Assembly (NCBI RefSeq): GCF_020882245.1
Contig: NC_083598.1
Span: 62,843,858 to 62,907,857, forward strand
Direction of reading: 5' to 3'
DNA: 64,000 bases
Origin: Rhopalosiphum padi
Taxonomy: Eukaryota; Arthropoda; Insecta; Hemiptera; Aphididae
A model generated the notes under the pieces. That model had not been told where the DNA came from, searched no databases, and was given only the letters and a program-made list of their open reading frames with translations. Below, piece after piece: positions 25,187 to 40,200 of this stretch. Numbering within the stretch: the stretch's first letter is position 1; each line of letters begins with the position of its first letter. The position numbers and the translations under genes are program-made.

Positions 25187-25296
25187 ATTAACAGAATGAA
25201 GTAATTGAATCAGATAAAATATTAATTTCAAACAAGTCACTAATATGCGAATCAATGGCGCTGAATCACTGTCATCGTCTTCAAAATCTGAAGCCG
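25187..25296 (+). CDS. EML: EML exon A: 5' untranslated segment plus long-isoform start
   Basis: Acceptor TTTTTTCAG ends at 25186. An in-frame TAA at 25215-25217 precedes ATG at 25245, so the first 58 nt are untranslated. Seventeen codons (MRINGAESLSSSSKSEA) plus one base lead to donor G/GTAAGT at 25297, phase 1. The Ser-rich N-terminus resembles those before the coiled coil in other EML proteins. Confidence 0.72.
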
Positions 25297-28200
25297 GTAA
25301 GTTTAAAAAAAATAAACTAAGCAGTTAATCAATTTTAATTAGAACCACTAAATTAATTAGATCGATAACTTAAATTAGTTAAGCATAAATGTCTGTTTAT
25401 TTTTACCAAACTTAAAGTATTATTAATAGGGTTTTAACATGAAAATTAATAATTATTAGGCACACAATCAGGTTAAAGTGAATAACGGAATAACAAGTTA
25501 ATTCAATTTCACAGACAAAAAAAAGGCTTGAACGGTTGAAGTAATCTTATAGTTTATTAAAAAATACATTTTTTAAAACATCCAATATTATATTATTTTA
25601 TTATCATAATAATTGTGAAATAAAATTTAATCTACCTAATATTATGTTATAACTATTTTAAGGCAATATTTCTGTCCGTAATATTTTTCCCATTAGGGCA
25701 GGCTTAAATATTGTATTTCATACCATAATTAAGTAATTAAAGAAATCTAAGGTAGTATATAGATAAGATAAGATAAGATTAATACAACTTTCAGTCTTGA
25801 TTTTAATTGCTATAGCTCATCTCCTCCATTCCAACTAATGTGTATACGTTGTTCAAATGGTAGTACATAATGTTTAGACCTTCACGACTTGCTGAGAATG
25901 TATTCTGCTAGTTAATTTGAAAATTTCAATAATAATAATAACTTCATAGGCCTTTTGATCGAAATAATTTATCAACGACGAACTACGTGTTAGTGTTCCA
26001 GTGTGTATCACTGCGAATACTATATAGGTATTAGGTACATAATATATAAAGGACGGTCACCTACCTTATAATATAAAAACAACGATCGACGCGAAACGAT
26101 CAAACGGTAACAATAAAAATAGTTGAATTCCGTTTTGAAAACCAATTTTTGTCGTCATCGTTGTGGTCATTGTTATTGCCGAGCGTATATTATGTTATAC
26201 CTCTATGCATTTCGGGCGTCGTTCCCGCCGGCGCGGCGGTTCAGGGCATATAATATAGTTTTTATTTATTATAATGTTTGACTGAAACCGTCGTCAAACT
26301 TACATCATTTAGATAGATCGTATATTATGTACGCGATAACAATATAATACTGTGTATACGGTATATACAATATACGTATGTAATATATCCACCAAAGAAG
26401 TGTTAACGACACTATACATATATATCGTTTGCAGTGCTTACTGTATATATACGCCGCTAGATTTCTTCGAAGGCCGTGGGAAATCCGAAAAACCTGTGCT
26501 CGGTCGTCGTCGTCGTGTGTCGGTTCTCTTTACAATCGTTATACGTACGTAATATAAACTTCCCGAGGTATAGTAGAGTTCTTCATATGTTTTGTGTTAT
26601 CGTATAATATAATAATACCTTTTTAGGTACTCATCATCAGTCATCATATTCTATTCTTATAGGATTATATAGCATAAGCCTATTAAAATGTGGTTCAAGT
26701 ATAAAATAGAAAAAATAAAATTTTTTTTTGTTTTAAATAACAATAATCCATAATTATTAATTTTATTTTATATCCATTCACAAAAAAATTGACTTAAAAC
26801 TTCGATATTGTTTATTATAAATTTATGCAACTATGTATCCCGTACCTATAGGTATTATACACAGTATATTCGTATAATGCATGTATCCACTTCCTATTTA
26901 TGTGTTATGTCCAATGTCCATCACCTCTCTCTATGTGTGCTGAGTGGATCGGTGAACCACAACAAGTCTGACGTTCGACTACTTTTATAATATATTATTA
27001 TTATTATATAGTATATGTATGTACACAGTGTACTATACACCACACCAGTACACGGTGAACGGGTCGGGTGCTACTCTATTCGATCACCAAAAAACCATAC
27101 GGGCGAAAGCGAATATCGTGCGATGACGTTGATGGGCGAGGTGGGGCGGGTAGAGTAAAATAAACACAAAAAAAAAAAATACCGAACGTTTTCACTGTGA
27201 TTGTCACATAGTGGTCGATGATCATTATATCTGCGGTGGCGGTCTTCCATCCACCGGAGTGTACATCCGATCATCCGTCGAGATAATAATATAATATTAT
27301 CGTATATATATATTATACAGGATGTGCACCGGCCTTGACACTCCTGTGTCGTCGCGTTCCGGACAACGTCATACCAATGGCCAGTCGACGATGATATTTT
27401 TTGTATACGTTATTATGGGAAATAGTACATTTTTACCATCATTATTTTTATTTAAAACCATTCAAAAAAATATTACGCGTTGTCGTTTCCGCGTTTGTGA
27501 CGCGACGCGTCTGCAGTTCGCAACCGGTTCGATTATATGTGTGCTATAGTAGTATAACTGATAGAGCCGCGGGTCTATCGTGAACTGTGATTTTTTTATT
27601 CTGACGCGCAAATAATTTTATTTTTACCGTAATAATGTTATATACTTTTATAGTGTTCCGATCTGCGATTTTTAAATTCTTTTAATCGTCCGATACAACC
27701 AGTTTGAGCAAATCAACCTATGGTGTATTTTATATTTATTATATATAAGTTATTATAGAAGGTATCTATGGAATAGTCTACCTCTGATTGGCGAGTTTCA
27801 GACGTTATATGTCTGTATAATATGTCTAATATAATTTGATACATCTTCTATTTAATAATATATTCGTTGTTTTGCATATTATACTGTACCTATCATATAT
27901 TATGCAATTATTAGTTAGTTTTTATCAAAATTATCATTGTTTTTCCTTTGCTACGCCCGTAAGAAGTTGTGAGACTCAGATAGTGTGTCTTTGAAATCGA
28001 ATAGCCAAGAGTGAATAAATAAATGGTATCCGCGTGTTCAAATTTCATGGTAACGAGTGTTTGTGTTTGAGTATGATGATCATTTAAACATCTGAACTAT
28101 ACACGTACCTATTATATTATTTTAATATAGACTCATGTGTTTTGTTGCCAGCTATTAAGCTGATTAATCGCATAGGTAATAACTTATTGTTTACCAATTA

Positions 28201-31200
28201 TTATTGCCACAGTGACTAAGCAAATTGCTTTATATTCAAATGGGTGTACATTTCTAATATGTGTGATTCTTAACTAACTTTCTTTCCCAGGTGACGATTT
28301 ATTAATTTGCGATCGATATTATTATTAAAATATTTTAAATCAGACATCACATTTATTTTACAAGAAAGATACCTTCAGAGACATACGTATAATAAAACAT
28401 AATTTTCATCATATATTTAAATATTAAAAATTAAATTGCATATTGTATAGTAGTTATATTATAATTTTACATTTACGTTATTTTGATATCTATTGATATC
28501 CATACGATATTATTGTTTATCAGAAATAAGTAAGCTATATTATTTTTATTTTTTACTTTTAAATTATCATTGTATGGTAAATAAATCTTGTATAACTTGT
28601 CGTTTCGGTCCCGTGAATTTCGTGCGAGAATAAAGATTTTTAACCTTGGAAATTGAAACTATAAGTCATTGAGACAATGTCATAAAAGTTAAGTGTGGAA
28701 TTATGAAAGGTTGTAAAAATTAGTAACATTTTTCCATTAGGTATTACGTAGGTAGTTACAAACCATTTATTAAAAGTCGTTTTGTTGTAATATTTTATAA
28801 TAACCCATTAAAATGTACATATTATGTAGATACTATAAGTATAGTATACCTATAGTTGGTTCATAATCTTTTAATATGTTGTGACTGTTGTGAGATAGGA
28901 ATTTTTATCTTATAAAGTTACAAATATTTATCAGGTTCATAAATAGTTTTTAAATAATAATAATAAATTAATAATCGCTAGGTAGGCAATTTATTTTATT
29001 ATGAAAATAATTTTTACTATTTAAATAAGTATTTCAAAAATATATATAATCTTTATTTGAAGTAAAAAAAATGTTTTTTGTAATTAAAAAAACACAAATA
29101 ATCACAGCACTATATACTACTTGTTATTATAACAGTACTGTGTCGTGTAGAATTAAACATTTTCAATAATTTCTTACAAAAATGTATAGGTACATTTATA
29201 AAGGTAATGCCATTTTTAAACCACAAAAATCTTAATTATTTAATTAATTGGACAGGCAATTCAGACTTGTGTGTACCCGATTTCGAATAGGGACCCCCGG
29301 TATGTGGTAACACTGCCCGTAAACATATATCGATTGACCCTCGTGGTCACCCTTCGAGAGCTGCGTTCCGAGAGGAGTGTGTTCATACAGCTGCAACGAC
29401 TGCAACGACGCGGTGGCCGTTGTGTTTGAAATCAAACGTCGGCCAAGTATGACGTGTGTAGTCGTTGTGGTGTAGTTAAAAGTACATTTTAATTTTTCCA
29501 TTCTCGTTAACATGTACAATCCGTATTTTACAAAAATTATCGTTTCATTACATATCCTAGATTTATATTAATAGTATAGGCAAATCGAGCGTGTAGTTAT
29601 TATCGGAAAGATAATTTTTTGATACGGTTTTACGTGCAACAGATTTATCTTCATAAGTAAGTCCGTTCTGAAGATTTCTTTTGGCGGTGTATACTATCGA
29701 GATAAGTTTTGAATTTTTAGAACATTCTTTACATGTTAGAAATTGATTTTTACATTTTTAGTGGAATATTTCCTACTTGTAGTCATTCATTTCAGTATTA
29801 CAGGATTACATTTTTCCGTTCGAGTTGAACACCTGCAATAGTCCGTGTATAGGCTTTAACGTTCGGCTTCCAAACGACACAAATCCTGGAGATCCTATTT
29901 TTATGTACTACCTTCGGTCGTCAACCTCGCTGGATGTGATTTCCAAATTTAGCATTTACTACTGCGTACTTGGTAGCTATCTGTGTTACACATTCGTTTA
30001 CCTGTTCTAGCCGGTGTTACGTCGGTTCGAAAAAATACTCTCCTTTATGCATTTCACATACCACTCTGTCTATAGTTATTTATTGATACAATGATAACAT
30101 TTCAACTTTTTATTGTTCAACTCTTGTTCGTTATGGTATTTAGCTTTCCTTTACATGAATGTATTGGGTTTTAATATTCCAAAATTTAAAAATATCAAGT
30201 ATTTTCTGTTAGTTAGTATATTTATCAACTAGAAATTAAATATGTATGTAATTGAGATCAAATGTTTTAGGTATCTGAAATATTAACTATAATAAAAATG
30301 ATAATGTTTTTTATATTTATATTTAGTTAAATTAGTTAAAAAGTAATAAGATATTTATTATTATGCTTAGAAAAAATAAAAGTGAACCATAAATAAATAT
30401 ATAGTTCATTAATAAAATGTTGAATTGCAAAATTTGCATTAAATATTTATCAACAAATTACAAAAAATATATTACTTATTAATAATTTTGTCTTACATAC
30501 TATGTATATTATGTAAAACATTTTAAAATTTATAATGCATTAATATAATTTTCTATTGAGTACAATTAAATTATAATATTCGTAGTGGAAATAAAAATCT
30601 AATGATAATCAATAGTTAATTATTTTTTAAATATATTAATTTTTTAATAATTAATTATAAGTTTTCACCGAGTAACTTAAAATTTAAATATATTAAAACC
30701 AATTCATTCTTTTGTTAAATTATTAATTAGGATTGCAGTTATACGTATTTATTAATCAATAACGTACAAAATACAAATTATGATAATTTCCGAAGAAAAT
30801 GTTTACTTGGATAAAGTTATATTATATATAAGGACATGTACCTATATTATGTATGTGTATGTAGTATGTTATAGATAAATATAATATTATACATAATGTC
30901 TATTGAACTTATTATATTTTTAAAATTTAGAAGCTTTTTAATATATACATTTTGAATAGGTATAGTGTTCTGTGTATTATCTGCCTGTAATTATTTCCAG
31001 TTTAACTAAAAAAATAAGAACATAATTTTAATTAGTTTACATATTATATGCTATACTTACTATTATAGCAATAATCATAATTTTTCTATCGCATGCAAAC
31101 TTTGAGTTTAATATTTTAAATATATAATTAATATTATTATGTATATTAATATATTAGTATATATGTGTAATATTAATTTCTAATTTTTCTCTACATTTTT

Positions 31201-34200
31201 TTCAATTGGTTGATCTTTAGTTTATTCTGAAAATATTATCATGATTTTTGTTTATGAACGTTTAGAATTGTATTTATTTAATATGTATATAGGCATAGCC
31301 GATAGGATATTGCGAATTTAGATTGAAAGAAAATTAATTAATTTATTGATGTTGTGTTATTGATTTTTTTTTTTTTAATTGAATTGACATACATAAAATT
31401 AAGTTGAGGTGCACCACAATTCAAGTGGTTTCCGTGAATTCATACACTATTATAGTTCGAAGTTAATCCAAGTTTTATTAATTACTCAACTATTCGCTCA
31501 CCCAAAAACACGCAACTATCCTTATTGCGTGTCTTATGCGCATTATTCACGTTTGACATATTCCCCATCAGTCATCACCTAATAGTTTGGTAATTTTTTT
31601 TATCTAAAATGAAAAGCCATATACTGTAATTAAAAAGTAAATAATAATTTCTAATGTATTATAATATACATTAATATGATTTAATAAAAACGGCGTTATT
31701 GCTGAAAATATAATTATAAAAATAGTTTCAGTTACCGACATGCAGACTGTAACAGCTAAGGTGCAATTGGCTTGGAGTGAGTGTATAATACATTTTTAAA
31801 GTCAATATTAACACGTAGAATAACAATAAGTATATATGCATTATCGTTTTTATTTGAATGATGGGCGTAATTCGCTAATGCCTTGATAAATGTTGGGTGT
31901 GTATCAAGTTCGTAAAAAAATATAAATTTATGTTTTTCTACTATACTACATATATACGTAGATGTTCATGTATTTACTTAAATAAATTAGTATATGATGT
32001 ACCTAATACCTATGTAGAATTAGTTTGATGTGTGGACGTGTATGTAGTAAATATATTATAGTTGAAACGATCTAATATTTTGGCTATTAGGTCTAGTAGG
32101 GTAGGTATACTTACCTATAAAAAATATATAATATATGGAGTTACATCTTATATTATATGTAAATGTTTATTATGTCCAAGAATCTATCAGTGTATTATAA
32201 TTGGAAACAACTAAAAAAATAGAAAAATAGTATTTTATTAAGTATATTTTATTTTTCCGAATAGTAAATATATAATATAAATAAATCTTAAATATGTACG
32301 TCCAATTGATGCTTCGTGGCACAATAAATAAATTTGACAACAAATGTAAAACTGATTTGTTTTTCACATGATGTGGCCGATGTGGGTAACAATTTACGAG
32401 TAATCGTAGAGGCCACTGCCCAGACTATTATTATTTTTAAAGAAATTGTGGTTTACACATAGTGTTTAATTAAATGAGTTTCTCTAGTTTTTAAAAAAAT
32501 TTAAATATAAGCATGAACGGGATATAAAGGCAAAAAATGTATAATTCACAACAACAGTCTTTTTTAACTTCTATAATTTTCACTAAATAATATCGGTATT
32601 CAATTATGAGTTAAAAATATTTTTTGAAAATGTTCTGCACTTCGAATAATTAATAAACCATTTCTATTTAAAAATCAGAAATGTTCATATAGTTTGCTCA
32701 AAATTAAATAATTGTTGAGATGGACTTCAATTATCATATTTTAATAAAACGGGTGCATCAATTCACATATTGTGGTAATTTAAAATTTGTAACTCTTTCG
32801 GTGTGTGCAATGTGCATAATGCATAAATTAACAAAAATAAAATCGTCTTAAATTGAAACATTAACTACTTGGTAGTAATTGCCAGTTCAGTACCTACTAT
32901 CTATACTAATTTTATTAAAATTATAAAAAAATGTTTAATTTTAATGTTGAAAATAAATTTTTTGTTGTATCAATAGAAATGTACTCATAAATGCATCTGA
33001 GTATGTTGTATTATTGTACTACTGATAATAAATATTGAATTTCTATACCAGATATTCTAAAAAAAAAAAAAAAAACTATAACAAATTATAAGAAACTTCT
33101 TATTTTTCTAAGCATAGTTAAAAATTAAAAATTAATCAGGACTTAGCTTTACCAAAATATGTCGTAAATGGTTGTCATTTCAACCTAAGAAAATCTAGTT
33201 TTTGGTTTTATATCTGTGTACTGAAACGCTTTAGCAATTTTATTTCTATTTTTTTTAGTTATTCAATGTTATATGTGTTTTTACAACAGTTAATTTTACT
33301 CTATTTACGTTTTACCTTGTATTTATAAGAAGGCTTCAATTTTCTATTAAAATTAAATATAAAACTACTCAAGTATATATAAATTATTATTAAGTTTAAA
33401 AATTGTATTTAGGAAGAAGAAAAATTAAATAGGTATTTAAAAAATCTTATTGTAGAATAATGTGTATTTTTTAATATTTCATATACGTATCTTTCTATAT
33501 TTTAATATTACTGATTTTGTTTGGTTAATATTAAAATGATTACTTTATGATGTATATTATATATAATTTGTTGATTATATTTTTAATTATTGCTGTTCAT
33601 TGTTCAGCTAGTACTCGAGTAGCTTACACTCTAGGGGATTACATTTTAGTAGCATATGTAATAAAAAATAATTACTTCATTTTTATTTTTTAACCATGAA
33701 TTTACGGGCTTATTTTTACCTATTGAAGATTAAGATCTGTATGTTTATTCCTAAGTCTTGTATTGTAGTAGTTGTTATTTATTTTGTAAAATTTATTGAT
33801 GAAGTTTGAAATTAGTAAATATTATTTCTAAAATATTAAATTACTATATATGTATAAATATAAATAAAATTGAAATTGAAAATTGAGTAATGCATGAAGA
33901 GAATTATAATAGAAAATTATTTTAGTGGTAGAATGTAGACTTTAATGTTTTGTGTTATCTATACTCTATAGTGATTATTTTTGACGAAATTTGCTTAATA
34001 ATATTTATAAAGAGCAATAACTGTTGTTTTGTTGTAATATTTTGAGATATATTTTTACTTTTTATGTTAATTGTATAGTTTAGCGACAGTGTTTTAATTT
34101 AACGCAAAATCCTCATCATTTTCTTTCAATATTTCTTAAAAATAATGTATTACCAAACGATTTTAGTGTTTTTATCCTTGTATTATTTGAATTTATTCTA

Positions 34201-37200
34201 AAAAGCATCCTACATAACATATAAATGCAACCTTTAATTTAATTTGAAAGAAAAAAGAAACCTGAAACTGTTTTACGTTATACAGTAGAATAATATAGAT
34301 AATTTGTATTGTATGATATAAAATATAAATATTACTATGTAGTAATATTTATATACCTATAATATGGATTTCTGCCATAACCATAGATTTCAGACGTACC
34401 AGCCGATGTCGTTATAACCGATTTATAACGTATTTATATAAGCTAAACATTTTTTTTAAAATAAACCATCACAGCATAAAATCATAAAACTTGTCAAATA
34501 ATAGTTTGTTTAGATCCTTATTTCACAAGTAAAATTTTAAAATTGTTTTATGTTTAAAAATAACATTTGCATTTTACTTTTATTTTTATTTACGTAAATT
34601 ATTTGTTAATAGTATGATTGATTACGAATTTATGATTCAATTTAAATTTTAGGTAATGAAACTAACCGTAATATATTTTTTCTTTTTTTATCGTAGTGAT
34701 ATAATTCAATAATGTTTAAGAGTTGTAAATTAATCATGTAAACGTATACCTAAACCTAATATTATCTTAATTATGTTTAAATCAAAACAATTGCTTTTAC
34801 AGATGACATGATTGAAACGGAAAATGAATCCCTACGTGAACGTGTATGTGACTTAGAAAAGAAAGTTTTAGAACAAGGTGACGAAATAGTATGTCTCCGA
34901 TCAACGTTAGCCGATGTACTTAGGCGGTTGAACCAATTAGAAGGCAGTCGGACATTGAGTCTCAATACATCGGCTCTGAAGAATGGAAACACTTCTAGGG
35001 CAGGTACGTTTGTCACTAATTAGTGTATAAAGTTATTGCGATGGATGATAAATTGCTATTGCTTTGATAGAGAAAGCTTAAAATTATTGTTATTAATATT
35101 GAACAAAAATGCCGGGGAACCATCAAAATAAGCTAAGGGAAAGTTTTGCGAGTTTTCAATATAAACTATCTTTTATATAAGGTTAATATATACTTCTTCT
35201 ATTTAACGAGCATATATTTTAATATTATCAAGTAAAAATTCACTTGGATGATATGCCCTTGATTAAACTATTCAAAGGATAAATAAAAAACTGACCCGTA
35301 CTATATAATTAATAATTATATTCAAGGCGAAATGTTTTAAGTTTTATTTAAAATATAAATGCTATTTATTCTCATATCCCATAATAAAGGACGACATCTT
35401 CTGATGATCTATTTTCATAATTTTGTGTATATTGTTATTTGTTACTAACGTATTGTTTTAGTAGGTTTATCATATTATATCATAGAAATAAAAATTAAAC
35501 TCAGTGAAACTTTAAAACACCTAATAAGTACATCCATTAAATAATATAAATATAAATATATATTATACTGTATGTGCATTTTTTTTTTAATCATATCATT
35601 TTAAATCCATTTTAATCTGAACTTAGTTAAGACTATTAATCATTGTTTATATTAATTCATTAATTGTTGTTTTTTTCAATTTGTGTAAAATAATTGTGTG
35701 AATTCTAATTCTAATATATTAAATATTGTACCTTAAATATTATTTTAAAGATTTTATTATTGTTTGTGGAAATAATGAGGTGCATAAAAACTTTGTATAA
35801 CAAATATTTCATAATAATGACTTGTAAAAAATTTTAATGGTGACATTTTTGTATTTGAGTAATTAGTAATTACCAACAATGGATGTATTTTAAAGTTATT
35901 AGAATATAGTAGCTATTTTAAATGGCATACAATTATTGATGAATAATAATTAGTGCATACAAGGTTAATTTGTTAATTATATTATAAATAATATTTTCAC
36001 TAATCTTTATTTTTAAATAAATCTATTGACGTTTAATAATGTGGTGAATTATGATAATGTAGTGTTAGGTTTTTATAACTACTTTCATTAAATAATTAAT
36101 TAATTAAGCTGTTGATGTTTGAATAATACTGCTATTTTCTATTTAAATGTTAATAAATTAATGAATTTTCTTTTGACACTATTAATATTTTAAATAACTA
36201 TTCTGTATCTATAGTATGTTAGTATTATTTTTATATTACTTTGATTTTTTTTATGTTTTTATAAATTATGCTAAATCTAACCTAATCTAGGATATTTTTA
36301 AATATGAAACAGTTTCTTTATGAGTATGAATTATCATCTTATGGTTATGGAACAGCTGTATAATAATTACGTATAAATTATAATAATAATTATTGGTTAT
36401 TATGAGCACAAGTTCGAGATATTATATTATGGAAAATGTTATTTTAAGGAGTTTTAGGTAGTCAATTAAAATGTATATCTGTAAAATATATTGACGACTA
36501 TTATATTTTTAAGTAGTTCAAAATTAAAGTAATGTTTTAATAATTACAACTTGAAACATCATAATCTAAGATTACAACTTAAATAAATACTATTGATAAC
36601 GTTTGTAATATTTTAAATATAATTTTCATAAAATAATATAATATAGGTATATTTAAATCACAAATATCTAAATATTTAGCATTCTTAATTCAAAATATTA
36701 TAATAAGTTCTTAAACCACTATTACAGTATATTAATATTGTTAATTGAAAAATTAAATCAAACTAATTTGTATAATATATTAATTGTTTTTGACTTTTTA
36801 TTAAGGAAACCATTATGGTGGAAATGGTCATCATTTGATTTCACCAACATTATCACAAAAAGAAGTAACACTTCGATATAGATCTGCAAATGAACACCCT
36901 GTATCTGCATTAAGGGATCCAGTTAGAAGAGTCCCTAGTCACAATAACTCACATTCTTCATTACCTCAAAGGTAATATATTGTAAAACTTTTCTCTAGCA
37001 TTTTCTTGTACTAATTTTTTTTTTTTTAGGAGGGCTGTACATTACCAATCAACTGGTTCATTGCATTCCGACTCGCCTAGTTCAAGTAGTGTATCACCAG
37101 TACCTCCAGCATCACCATCCCCTTCACCAACAAGACCTGGTACTGCTCAAAAACCTCAGCGTTCAAGTGGCACAAATTTGTATAATTCAAAGAGATGGAG

Positions 37201-40200
37201 TAGTACTGGAGATTTTAATCAGGCACAAAATTTTAGTGTTGCACCCCAATCTTCCACCTTAGCTTCCAGGTGAAATAATAGAGATAAATCATATTTATGT
37301 GAACATATATGTGTGAATTTGGTTTTTGGTTGTGATTTTTACTTAGTTATTATTGCACTTCTATAATTTTTTACTTTAGTTAAAAAAGTTAATTTTTCAT
37401 GAAATATGTTCGTTCAACTCTTCAATTAAAAATAACTAACAATAATTATTGTTTCTTTTATTATATTCTTGGTTCATAAAATATTAAAATCAATAGTAAA
37501 GTTTTTTAACATGAAAAAAAATGATTGCAAACATATTTATAACCTAAATTAATCTAACCTATAATTTGAAGTACTTGTCCAATTAATGATCAAAAAGATT
37601 TAAGTGAGATTGTAAACTTTTAGTAGACCAGAAACTAATTAGTATATTATGTGTATAGTTGAAATTATTATATTATTTAGAATACTTAATGACCATAAAA
37701 TATGTACAACTTGACTCAAATGAAGTCAAAAAGTTATCAGGACCACGTTCTTTTCATATTTAATTCCCGGACACTTGGTTCACATATTATATATATATAT
37801 ATATATATTGAAGCACATCAATTATTCACTTCTATTTCAATCATACAACTTTGTAGTTATATACTCATAGATTAACAAATAAATGTATTTCAAATTTTCA
37901 ACAGAATTTCACCATTCATTAAAAGGATACAAATATTGTCTTCATCTTACACATGTTCAACACAGTCAATTTGTGTTCAGTAGAATTAATTTTATATTGT
38001 TAATTTTAGCATTAGAGTGAATTTACCTATTACTAGACTTAGAATATTATCCTAGGGTACTTCTAAGATTTTATTAGTATTTTTTAAATTTTAATGTGTG
38101 TTATAACTTATAAGTATAAAAACATTAAAATTTTAAAATAAATTAAACTTGCTTAAAAATTAAATTAACAAAAAACCTATGATCCTAAGGCCTACATAAT
38201 ATTCTTACCTTTAAATTTGAAAAATGTCCAAATTGAAAAAAGAACTAACAATATAAAACTAGTTCATTGTTCACTAGTTCCACTGATTTCTTTAAAATTT
38301 ATATAAACTGAAATGATTGCTTATATAAATAAACTTTTATTTTTATAATTAATTTAGCTATATGAATGAATAGCTAGTTTAAAATTATTAGTAGGTATTG
38401 ACTTTTTATAAAGGAATCTAAATTGTAGATTTTTTAAATGATTTTTGGTTCGTTTTATAATATTCTCATCTGTTTAAAAATTATTGTTTTCTTTTGATAA
38501 GTTTGAGAAACATCATACATCAACATCACTTGTATTAGTGGTCTAACGACTAACGTGATATGTAAAATAACTAATTTTTTTTTACATATTTAAGATTTTA
38601 AAATAAATTCTGACAATAGAACATTTTCTACTCTAATATTGTGTAAATCATTGATGTTCAATCTCTATAATCAGTGAGCCACTTTGGTAAATAATTATTT
38701 CTTAGCAGAGTAACAATCAGTTGTGTAGCAAGGGTATAGCGAAGTGCCGAAGTATGCCTATACTAGAAGTGCAAATTGTGAAGGGTTACAAAATTCTGCT
38801 TTGAAAGTAGTATTTTTATTCTACATTCAAAACGTCAATTTTTTCATTATACATTTTGAAATCCATTTGATTTTGTTTCTTTATACACACTGCTTGTGAA
38901 TTTAATGATGGAATTATGAAAATAGCATAAGGAAAATCCCAAATTGTTCCATCAGTGTTCCATTAATTATTGTTATTATTACATACATTGCCTTATTAGT
39001 ACCTACATTATTTATCAATTTTTTTAATTATTAAAAAGGTGTTTTTTCTTAGATTACTAATTGCCAGGGGGGCTAACAAGTCTTCCTACGTGGCTGGTAA
39101 AAATTTATATTAAAAAAGTATACAAATAATCACAATTAGGTATATCGCAGAGGTGGCGAAAAGTTTTTATTATAATTGTTATAAGAAATTCAAAGAAACA
39201 AATTATACATATTTTAAAAATTATAATTATAAAAAAAAGGTGAACCTATACCTACTTAATAAAATAATATATAATAAATCATAACTTTATTTTTATTCTT
39301 AGAAAATATAATATTCTTTGGGCACTTGACCCAAAAAAGGTTTACAACCCCTGGTATATTGTATACATTTTTTCTAGAATTTAGAGTTTAGGGTTGGGCA
39401 TCATTGGCGTAAATGGTTGGATATTTAACTATGAATATGGCCTCAATATTATCTTTCTCTAGTTAATTATAAATTTATAAGTTTATAACATACAATTTTA
39501 CTCTTCAGATTTAATTAGTTTAATACCAATAACACTAAATTAAAAAAATTAAATATTTATTAAAGGATATATGTTTGCAATTATTTTCCATTTATTATTG
39601 TACCTTGGTATGTACAAAATTTATTTGAAATAAAAATATCTATCTAACTGTATAACAAATAACTCATTATTATAACTTATTATATTATCATTCTTTACAA
39701 GATAAATTTGTGGTAATTTTGAATGAAATTTTAATTTTTTTTTAAATAAATGTTAAATTTATTAATAAGTAAGTAATAAAAATTAAAAGAGTATAAAAAT
39801 TAAAAAAAATAATTATTGATGTATTCAGTACTCAACCAGTATATATTTTTATCCCTTAAATTTTCAATATTTATAAGTAGTATTAATGTTTGTGTTTGTT
39901 TTTGCATGTTGTGTGAATTTGTAACATTGTAGACTTGGCACAAAGTCGTTGCTTAATTTGAATTTGCGATCACAACCACAACAAAATCATAACCATCATT
40001 ATCATCAAAAGCACGGGTAAGCAATTGTTTGAAATTTATTTTTGTTAAAAAAGGTTTTGGTGAAGGGATTATGTTCTAACAAAACAAAATGGATATTATT
40101 GTTTTATATTTTATAATTTACAATAATAAAGTAATAGGGTAAAATATTGAAACTTTTTAATACTTGTGTTTTGAATAAGTTTTTATAAGTAAAGAACAAT

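Larger units (their letters stand above)
25297..31731. other. EML intron
   Basis: AT-rich DNA holding the two GC-richer islands described separately. No other exon was found that keeps EML phase. Confidence 0.5.

Noticed and set aside
39065..39353. Confident call of a target-site duplication around this element
   Set aside because: The flanking 8-mers CTAATTGC and GTATATTG match at only a few positions, so only the inverted ends were used.
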